Positions 56,547-64,000 of a stretch of DNA of 64,000 bases are shown here, one piece after another. This DNA comes from Bryoerythrophyllum caledonicum (Eukaryota; Streptophyta; Bryopsida; Pottiales; Pottiaceae), in NCBI GenBank assembly GCA_963971425.1, contig OZ020514.1, forward strand, positions 25,408,602 through 25,472,601. Direction: 5' to 3'. A program made the translations under genes and the position numbers. The stretch's first letter is position 1. The number at the start of each line of letters is the position of its first letter. Under the pieces are notes generated by a model. That model worked only from the letters and a program-made list of their open reading frames with translations, searched no databases and was not told where the DNA came from.

Positions 56547-56714
56547 CTGGAGGCAAAAGTCGACGACATAGATATAATAAGTATCAAACATAAGCACCGA
56601 ACACTGTGATTGTTATGACGACATAAATTTGGAATATGAACCTCAGAAAGTTGGAGACAATATTTATTTATGTAGATTTATATAGGCGTGAATTACAACA
56701 CGGGTTCTGCAAGT

Positions 56715-56731
56715 GTTGGCTGCCTGCCGAC
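56715..56731. repeat. P3 palindrome after domain 1
   Basis: GTTGGCTGCCTGCCGAC, 9 bp beyond the stop codon of domain 1 and before the acceptor of domain 2. Confidence 0.8.
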
Positions 56732-56739
56732 GGCAAGTT

Positions 56740-57602
56740 CTAAGTAGGACTAGGACGTGGACGCCTATTGCTTGGGTACGACCATATGTACTGCTCCCAT
56801 TCAGGGTCACCTGGTAGGAGACGACGGATCCAAGGGACGACGGCCCTGGCAGTGGAGGTTTTCTCTTGTTCTACCAGGCGAAGGGCTGCCATTTTTGGAC
56901 TTTCAAAAGGCACAACCGATTCCTTCACCAAAGAAAGGCAATCAACAACCGCGGTATACAAAGATATAGGCATGCCTGACTCTTTCATGGCTTCAAGGAA
57001 TTTTGAGACCTTGAAGAGAATAGAGGACTCATTCGTAAAGGTCTCAATAGAATCCATGGTGAAGGAAACCGGATGGATGGCATTATATGGACAGTTTTTG
57101 ACATTTGAAAAAGGAGAAATGTCAATCAACAGAGTGTTGCCGCTATTCACTTCAGTTCTTTTTAGCGCCGCGGGACTCAAGAAAAGAGTAGACAACCTCT
57201 TTAGGTAGAGTTTCTGACCCCCAACACCAAACCTCGCCACGTCGCAGTACGACTGATCAAAAACATAACGAAGCCTTCTAATGCTGGGACATGCATCTCT
57301 AAGGGTTTTCATTTCATGGGCATGCCTATCTGGATTCTCCGAACTCCAGATCACAATACTGAAGTTCGTAACGCAGTAGTTAAGAAACTCAACCATGCGT
57401 GGCCGGATCTTGCTATACAACGACCCGTCCTTGTCAATATCGAAGGCGAGTAACAGACCGTCTACTTGGAGGACAAGGAAATAGTTACTGAGTGGTTGTC
57501 TGCCCACCTGAATGAAGTGCTCAAGTGCCTCCGTTTCCCGATCCGCTCCATCTTCGTCGATTGCTGGAGTTGAAACGGCAGCAGTAGGAATACCCGGATG
57601 AA
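56740..57602 (-). CDS. NIF-like domain 1, composite locus 2, intact frame
   Basis: The exon begins after CAATCAGCAG at 57602 and is open to TAG 56740, about 287 codons. GADRETEALEHFIQ leads to NYFLVLQVDGLLLAFDIDKD, KIRPRMVEFLNYCVTNFSIVI, VFDQSYCDVARFGVGGQKLY, NTLLIDISPFSNVKN and LLPGDPEWEQYIWSYPSNRR. It is the best preserved NIF/FCP1-like domain here; the nucleophile position of DxDxT reads QVDGL, so only one acidic residue remains. The splice from 57820 (phase 1) gives a continuous reading SGVHPGIP, which ties this domain to the ParB-like exons upstream in one transcript. Confidence 0.7.
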
Positions 57603-57641
57603 CTGCTGATTGATAGAAATATGGAAGCTATTAGATATACA

Positions 57642-57658
57642 ATCGGTGGGCAGCCGAC
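57642..57658. repeat. P3 palindrome in intron 57603-57819
   Basis: ATCGGTGGGCAGCCGAC, about 40 bp from the acceptor of the domain 1 exon. Confidence 0.8.
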
Positions 57659-57819
57659 AGAGAAATGGAACATGAAAACACATTCTGATAACAGACTGCG
57701 AACTTAGAAGAACAACCATGGAAAAGAAGCTTTGAGTTCACGTGATAAAGTACATGTATTAAAAAAGTAGTGTCCTAAACTGCAAGAAAATTTCCTAGGT
57801 GCACTATCTCGTGACTAAC

Positions 57820-58864
57820 CTCCGGATGTATTGCCTGTATCCTGCCTTATAGAAGGAGCAGTAGGCGAAAGCCTCGTGTTGGAATGATCAACAGAATCAG
57901 GGGACATTGAAAGCTCTCTTGGGGTGGAACCAGCGCTACCCCCCCTCTTTGGCTTCCGCACTCCCTTTTTCGCAAGCGGAGGCGACCACTTCCTTGACCG
58001 CCCCTCCTTGCTGATCTTTGAAGTGCTCTTTGGTGACGGCACTCCAAAGGAAACGCCACCTTCTTCCGACAGTGCCTTGCTCTTCAGCGAATGGCTCCGT
58101 GGTTTTTTTTTCGGTGGCTCGGTGGGGGCGGAACTCAGGGGAGTCTGTCCTCCACTGATCTCGGGAGCCGCAACGTGAGTAGTCCAATTTGGAGGAATAA
58201 TCCTCACGTTCGATGTCTTCTTCGTGCCCACCACTTCTATCACCGGTACCTGATGTAGAACATCGCCAGATTTGGGAGTAGCGGACACGCTTGGCTGTGA
58301 AGAACTCGAAGGATTCTCACGCGGTACAGGCCCACCAGATACACCTGGGCTTGGTGGAGGCGGCGTCGGCGGGCGGCCGACTCGTGGGTCGATTGGGGTC
58401 ACAGCTCGAGGAGGGACGAAGGCACCTTGCAAGCGGAAGACGATCTCATCCGCAGGCTGTGCGAATAGAGGGACGGTCATGCCGCTTGGTGCAGGGGGAC
58501 GATCATCGCGCCGTGGCGCCACCTCTGGTCGCACCACAGCTCGTGCCTTTCCTCCCTTCTATGGCCTTATCAGATGTGCTTCATCAAGATGAACACCTAA
58601 GTGGGCTGCTGTGAGCACTCCATCGTTGTTGACGTTGTTGGAAAAAAGGCCCACGTCCATCGCATCCTCGCCCATGTCGGTTCCATGGTCTGAATCCTGG
58701 TCGGTTTGAATCAATGTGACCACCTCGTTGGGTCCCACAACGGGCTCAGCTAGAAACGTTAGCGCAAGCAGGTGAGCTTTGCCCGGCAGGAAGGACATTG
58801 CCTGCACCCGCTCCATCGCGACAGCAACCTCCGCCTCCTCGCGAACAAACTCGATCACTGTTGC
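57820..58864 (-). pseudogene. Ser/Pro-rich linker exon of composite locus 2
   Basis: From acceptor ACACAAG the frame reads ATVIEFVREEAEVAVAMERV and AEPVVGPNEVVTLIQTDQDS. TAG at 58559-58561 interrupts IRP and KGGKARA, and the register then continues through a Pro/Ser-rich stretch (GRPPTPPPPSPG) and a Lys/Arg-rich one (KKKPRSHSLKSKALS) to donor GGAG|GTTAGT at 57819. A P3 palindrome at 58365-58381 is inside the exon and encodes VGRPPT. Disordered, nuclear-type composition; no domain recognised. Confidence 0.55.
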
Positions 58865-58920
58865 CTTGTGTCTGTGTTGGGCAATTAGTGTAGGTCAATA
58901 ATCAAAATAAAAACTGCCTC

Positions 58921-58937
58921 ATCGGCGGGCCGCCGAT
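58921..58937. repeat. P3 palindrome in intron 58865-58993
   Basis: ATCGGCGGGCCGCCGAT, mid-intron. Confidence 0.9.
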
Positions 58938-58993
58938 AAACACGAGAAGGTGATGGAAAGACGGAATGATTGGATGAAAGAGAGGTGACTTAC

Positions 58994-60286
58994 CAAGGCC
59001 AATGTAGTCACGTTGCCTCCATCCCAAGTGTTGAAGACGGTTAGATTTGAGTCGCCCTTCACCAGTGTGGATTGCAAAATCGATGAGAGCAACCCCAAGC
59101 TTGGATGGCATTCATCTCCAGTCCAACTCTCAGCCGAGGGCGAGGCAGCGTCGTCATAGAGTGGACTGAGAGGCTTCTTCAATCCAGTTACCATTTGAAA
59201 CTGGCGCAGGCGGTCCTGTCGAGCTCCATGCTGGTTGAAGAGGATGCCGACATGCACAATGGGTCTCTCGTCCATGGCGGAAGGAGTGAATCTACCGTTG
59301 GAGTCTGGAAGGTAGCGGATGGTGTAGACTGCGCAATCCAGCTTCTTCGAACGACATTCAGTCTCAATCACAAAATTGGACTCGTCGTCTGGGATGAAGA
59401 CTGAAGGGGCGTAGAGTTCCCGGTCATCCCCATCACCCCACAACACCGTCTCTGCTACAGCCTTGAGCCCGTCCTTGTTGCAGTAGATTGGATCCCCGCC
59501 CTTATTGAAGCCAAACATGATAAACATCTCGCGCGCCGCCTTCTCGAGATTGAAGAGTCCGGGTTCATCGATCAGGCTCACGACGTCCTCAAGCTCCTGC
59601 GCAACCCGTACTTTGTGACGGACACTATGCTCATCTACAACATCATTGCAGTTGAGGGCATACTTCCGTAACGCCGCATGGAACTCCGTTGGCGTTGGGG
59701 TGGTACTTGGAGTAATCCCGTTGTACCTCCCTTTGAGGTAGGCCTTCCCCGGATCACTAAGCTCTAGCTCGCGTATGATGTTCATGATGGTTTCGTTGCT
59801 TATGCCCTTCTATTTTGTCAGCTGCATGTATTCTTCAACCGGCCAAGGTGAGTAGGTGTTATCGCCAACCTTCTTCAAAGGATACTTCCGATACATCAGC
59901 ATGAGCTCGTTCTTGATGATGTATTCCATCTTCTTGTCTTGACACCAGGATTTGAGCGATACTCCTCTTGCATCCTTGTCGCGCCCCCCGGTTACCTTCA
60001 AATAAACTTTCTTCGCGAGGATTTCATGAGCAAGCTTCATGGATTCCTCGTCCCAGAGGGCGAGAATGTGTTGAAGGTCGTGGAGGGTGAGGTCCCGTTG
60101 AGGAATTTTAAGGATGTTTTGGGGCTTCTTCCCATCCTCACCAATCAGGGTGCCCCGATTCCATGCGTCAAATACTTCCTGCCACTTGTTGTAAAGATTG
60201 TCTCGTGCAAAGACAAGCGGCAGCTTCAACGTGTCTATCCTGGAGTCCTTCCACAACAGTGTTGCAAGGTATTCCTTGCAGAACTT
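58994..60286 (-). pseudogene. ParB-like gene, middle exon, composite locus 2
   Basis: Acceptor CATTTTACAG precedes 60286 and donor TTG|GTAAGT follows 58994. It reads KFCKEYLATLLWKDSR, NLYNKWQEVFDAWNRG and YSPWPVEEYMQLTK, then TAG (59810-59812), then KGISNETIMNIIRELEL and the rest without a break. RPIVHVGILFNQHG and TVFNTWDGGNVTTLAL correspond to the 12870-13547 exon of locus 1. Function unknown; only the single nonsense codon speaks against coding. Confidence 0.6.
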
Positions 60287-60436
60287 CTGTAAAATGATGA
60301 AGATTACATAAACAGGAGCTCAAGCACAATGTTGTCGGCTGCCCGCCGACGAAACATAAACAATGATTTAATTCCACCATGCTCATGAGATTGCCAATAA
60401 CGGAGCGTGAAATTGCTGAGTGAAGTAGCACATTAC
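60287..60436 (-). other. Conserved 150-bp intron with P3 palindrome
   Basis: Donor GTAATG at 60436 and acceptor TTTTACAG at 60287 join WK|KFCK in phase 0. GTCGGCTGCCCGCCGAC lies at 60334-60350. The same donor position is used in the copies at 13675 and 29930, where the introns contain P2 and P4 palindromes. Confidence 0.85.
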
Positions 60437-61773
60437 CTTCCATTTCTTGTAGTTGGTCCTCCTATCGAGTCGACCATGCTCGATCCACTTATCCCTCATC
60501 TTCCACAGCTGTGACACGAAGGTCTCCTCCGCTTTCTTGTCCTTGATTTCAATGTTTAAGAGGTTGGAGATCTTCACAAGGTTTTCCGGATCCCTCAACC
60601 ACAGTGGGATAATATCGTGATCAAGGAAGTAATTCGCCCTGTCCGAATCCACAGGCTCTAACTCGCCGAGTGCTTTGCATGCCAGGTACGTGTGTTGGCC
60701 ACCAATGATGTACCAGTGGCATGTTGGAGAATTCCACCACTTGAAGTGTACTCCGTCAAGCACAACTTCGACGTCCATGGACGCGTGAATCCTTGGCAGC
60801 ACAAGCTCGATCCCGTGCAACACCCTCCCATTCTCTTTTGTTCTCGGAGGACCCTGCAGAGGAACACAGTACAGAGGCGGCTTTGCCCGCCATGGTCCCA
60901 ATGCTCTGTAGAATAGCACGAGTTGTTCTGTGCGCTTCGCGATGATGGGTCTGTACTTCATTGAGTCGGGAGCAACATGAATTTTTCGGAGAAGATCTTT
61001 GCCGGAAGCATGTTCTGCCCGAATGGATAACAGGCGCTAAGACCATCCTCTAACGCCTTGTACATGATGTCCAGCTCCTGACCACTTGTCTTGACAGAGA
61101 GGTGGTTGGCAAATGAAAGCGCATCGGCCACCGACTTCACCTTCGGCTCCTTCATAGATGCCCTCCTCTTGACCACCTACATACTCAACTCTCCGATGTC
61201 GGGAGTTCCAGCAACTTCAGTCCGAGCGTTGCTACGTACTTTCCTGGAGTTCCTGGGCTTCCTCATAGTCTTTGATTTTGAGGCCGTCATGACCCCGACC
61301 CTGGAGTGCTCCGCGTCCCTAAGGTCCTTCGCTTCTTCAAAACAGGTAAGCAAATCCATCATGTCTTCAGGAGTCAAGCCGAGGAACTGCATCCCGCTCT
61401 CCTGAGCAGTGATGCATAGCTCTTGAGTGCAGGTCATCCAGGGAATTCGAACTGCGATGATGTCCGAGTTTTCGTCAGTCATTTTGACCTTCACCTGAAT
61501 GAGGAGTCGCACTTTCTCCTCGTCCTCCGGGTCCTCCTTCATGTCAAGCACGGACACCAGGCTCCCACCCAGGAATGTTTTTGGGTTGTGATTTCCGTTG
61601 ATACCCAACTCGGCAATTACTTACTTTCTCCATGTGATGCCCCATGGCGTTAACTGTGGGTGAACTTCACATGTGACTCGTGGCATGATGTCATCCGGCC
61701 AGCCTACGTCCACTTCAACGTCCACAGCACTGCCGACGAGCCACTTCAGCTTGTTTGGAACTACAGTCCTGCG
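60437..61773 (-). pseudogene. ParB/sulfiredoxin-like exon, composite locus 2
   Basis: From acceptor CGTCGCGCAG: VVPNKLKWLVGSAVDVEVDV, PWGITWRK, TAA (61621-61623), VIAELGINGNHNPKTFLGG, LLIQVKVKMTDE, a basic linker (KSKTMRKPRNSRK), TAG (61177-61179), VKRRASMKEPK. Near 61020 the register shifts, and RKIHVAPDSMKYRPI leads to GVHFKWWNSPTCHWYIIGGQ and HTYLACKALG, the ParB-like GGQH box, then KKAEETFVSQLWKMRDKW before donor AAG|GTAATG. WGITWRK and IHVAPDSMKYRP align with WGLAWEKD and LHKAPARKVVYRP of locus 1. Two nonsense codons and one frameshift are visible. Confidence 0.6.
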
Positions 61774-61811
61774 CGACGTGATGGAAGATCAGACAACCTG
61801 CCAAAGACTTT

Positions 61812-62277
61812 GTCGGCGGGCCGCCGACGACCACAGTGACAAGTGTACAACACATAGACGGTTGTTTGGAGACACTATGACCTTGGAATCCACACTACAC
61901 ACTCTACTTATCACCTCTGTGCGATAGACCCTAATACAACATAAGCTTCTACAAGACTGAACTTAGCATTCGTCGGCGGGTCGCCGACGGACGCAGTCAA
62001 TTGTGAATCACAAAATAACATTTTGAAGATCCTATGACATATTCATTCTGAAACCTGACTACATCCACTTGTGATCACTTCTAAGTTCTGAACGAAAATT
62101 CAATTACAACAGTATGTTTAACTACACTGAACACAACATCCATCGGCGGGCCACCAACGAAACACCATAAACCAAAAGGGCATATCTAATACGGCATCCG
62201 AAATCGGTCGGCTGGCCGCCGACGGTGATGATGTACATACCTCTGCGTTGTCGCCATTTTGTCGGCGGGTGGGAATT
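61812..62277. repeat. P3 palindrome array upstream of composite locus 2
   Basis: Copies at 61812-61828 (GTCGGCGGGCCGCCGAC), 61972-61988, 62142-62158, 62207-62223, and a half-site at 62261. Spacing is 54-170 bp, wider than in the other arrays. The array lies just 5' of the exon that begins at 61773. Confidence 0.9.
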
Positions 62278-64000
62278 ACTCCTTGGCTGATGAGTTGCGC
62301 TGAAGCGCCTCTGCTAGCCTCCGACGTCTGTCGGCTTCTATTGATCGGCGGATGAACCCAAACACTAAGCTTAAAGCCGTAAGCGCGCTTAACTTAGCGA
62401 GAACGCGAAATCAAGAAGAGCAGGATTAGTAATGACCAGAAATTGGAAGACGACAGGGTTTTGTACTCGGATCCGGTGGACCGTCGCAACCGTTCGATCT
62501 TGCTTGCACTATAAGAAACCCGTGTTTTTTGTAACATGGTGAAAAACATGCCTGAACGTCAAAAGTAACATGTTGTTTTGTCAATGTTGATGTCACCTAA
62601 AATCCGTCAAGATGAACAGGCCAAAAACGTAAGAAAATTTGTCGTAACATGGTTATCAACCTCTTGACATCCAACTGAACGTGGCCTGAAATGTGAGAGT
62701 AAGGGCTCTACGTGGAGGGGGGCCCATGTCCACATCAGCTATGTTTTCTTTTGGGCAGCGCCACGCGGGATTTTTTTCATCCAACTCCATTTTGAGTGGG
62801 TAGTGACGTGGAATTTAAGAATTGCTGACTTGGACCTGAAGAATTGTGACGTAGACAACCCACGTCAGCTGACGTCAAGCTTTTAGAGCATTTTCTTCCA
62901 CACAAGGCTATTACTTTTGATGTTCATTTTGACATGCTCGTGTTGCTCATGACATCAATCTTGACGTTGGCGCGTTCTGCTTATATGTTGTCATTGACCT
63001 TTTTCATGCTGGAGATTATGTTCACTTGAACATCTAGCATGTTCTTTTGGACGTTTTTCTAAACATGTTTCTAAAAAACTGCTATTCTACGTGATGTGCT
63101 CTTTAACGTGGCATGAACGTGTGACAATGTCAGTGAAGACGTCAAGCATTTGTCAGCCGTGACGTGAGGATACACAATTATCCTAAATGATCAAAACCCT
63201 AATATGTGTGACTTGGCGCTTGCTGGGGCAATTGATGAACGAGCATGGGCATTTGGGAAGGGTTTAGGGTGCCTAAAAATTGTTCTTCAAACTACGTTGG
63301 AGGAGTGCAACGGACTAGGTCACAACTTCGGCGCTCAAGAGGATCTACAGAGCTCGAGTTCGGTGCTGCGTGGATGGAAGAGCTGCCGTTTGCAGCTTGG
63401 CACGACCTGTGCCTCAAGGAGAAATTCGGCGCGAAGATGATTTCGAGGTGGAGCTCCGTGCAAGTTCGTGTTTGAATAACGTACCTGCAGTTCGATGCGA
63501 AGTCATCACGACGTGCTTCACAAGTTCTAAGTGAGTGGAGGTGTAGAGCCAAAATGACAAAATTAGCTTTTTTCCGAAAATTAAGTGTTAAAAGGGTTGT
63601 AGATATATGGAAAATTAAAAAATTAATGATTAAGTTTACACTAAGTAGATAATTAGGTGGAAAGTACCTATTCATATCCAAGAATAAGGAAATAATGGGA
63701 AAAGGGTTGGACTCGCACCCTTTGGATAGGATGTACCTTTTCATGAATAGATATAAAGAGATGTGAAGATTTAGTGGAATTAATCTTAATGGTTAATACT
63801 AGGGAAAACCTCTTTCCAAGAGTTGTACCTCTTGGATGTTGAGTAGAATGACTAGCTTGAATTTTTAGCATTCTTGGCCATTACCATAGAAATTCCTTGG
63901 AGGAAGATTGGAGTGAGCCCTAGCTTTAGGTGAAAGAGCTAGTTGATGACTCTTAATGTTGTAAGAGTATTTAATTTTATATATGAATATATAATTGTTA
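62278..64000. other. No gene supported
   Basis: Short frames only (for example 63204-63475). Between 62.5 and 63.15 kb the words ACATG, GACGTCA and GATGTCA recur in both orientations more than expected by eye, without a clear period. The last 0.4 kb is AT-rich. Confidence 0.4.

Noticed and set aside
57924..58592. Plus-strand frames over the Ser/Pro-rich linker exon
   Set aside because: They are antisense shadows of a GC-rich coding exon whose minus-strand frame continues across splice sites into the NIF-like domain.
239..61623. Reassignment of TAG/TAA to glutamine in this nuclear genome
   Set aside because: Where a paralogue shows the expected residue, stops stand for Lys, Ser, Cys, Glu, Leu or Gln, and TGA is used in-frame as well. 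Two NIF-like domains end at TAG at the same place. Ordinary nonsense changes fit better.
1..64000. LTR retrotransposon, integrated virus or toxin gene
   Set aside because: No reverse transcriptase, integrase, capsid or toxin-like frame was seen in any register I could follow.

Overview
This is a eukaryotic window with sparse, intron-containing genes, long AT-rich spacers and a 10-kb satellite. No rRNA, tRNA, CRISPR array, bacterial operon or intact reverse transcriptase was seen. Degenerate CCCTAAA-type (TTTAGGG-complement) tracts at about 42.7 and 51.0 kb suit a streptophyte or other green-lineage nuclear genome. Oomycetes share that telomere repeat, and the DDE transposase remnants resemble oomycete-type copies from memory, so the lineage is not settled.

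Layout. 0-4.2 kb: plus-strand gene with a coiled-coil region and a degenerate NIF/FCP1-like domain, then a separate basic protein. 5.5-6.8 kb: 1.3-kb segment nearly identical to 47.6-48.9 kb. 7.1-8.8 kb: TIR-bounded DDE transposon with an internally deleted transposase. 9.4-16.2 kb (minus): composite locus 1, with a ParB/sulfiredoxin-like region upstream of two NIF-like domains. 16.9-18.1 kb: decayed paralogue of the 3.4-kb gene. 18.5-28.9 kb: 18-bp satellite with higher-order structure. 29.9-30.9 kb (minus): third, decayed copy of the ParB-like gene. 33.5-35.6, 44.9-48.1 and 51.9-53.0 kb (plus): three copies of a DUF7869-like gene. 38.5-40.3 kb: a DDE transposase relic beside a truncated ParB-like gene. 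53.5-61.8 kb (minus): composite locus 2, with a ParB-like region, linker exons and four consecutive NIF-like domains.

The strongest unexplained signal is a set of short palindromes (15-23 bp). There are at least six sequence families. Each is confined to one stretch of the window. They lie as arrays with 46-68-bp spacing just 5' of genes, and as single copies in introns, 3' flanks and even exons. The same conserved intron in three ParB-like paralogues carries a different palindrome in each, matching the palindrome family of its own neighbourhood.

The reading frames are mostly broken by isolated in-frame stop codons and a few frameshifts, while homology and intron positions persist. Most loci are therefore called pseudogenes or relaxed-constraint family members. 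The NIF-like domains have lost the catalytic aspartates of FCP1-type phosphatases. What the ParB-like/NIF-like combination does cannot be read from the sequence. All homology statements come from reading the translations by eye; no database search was run.
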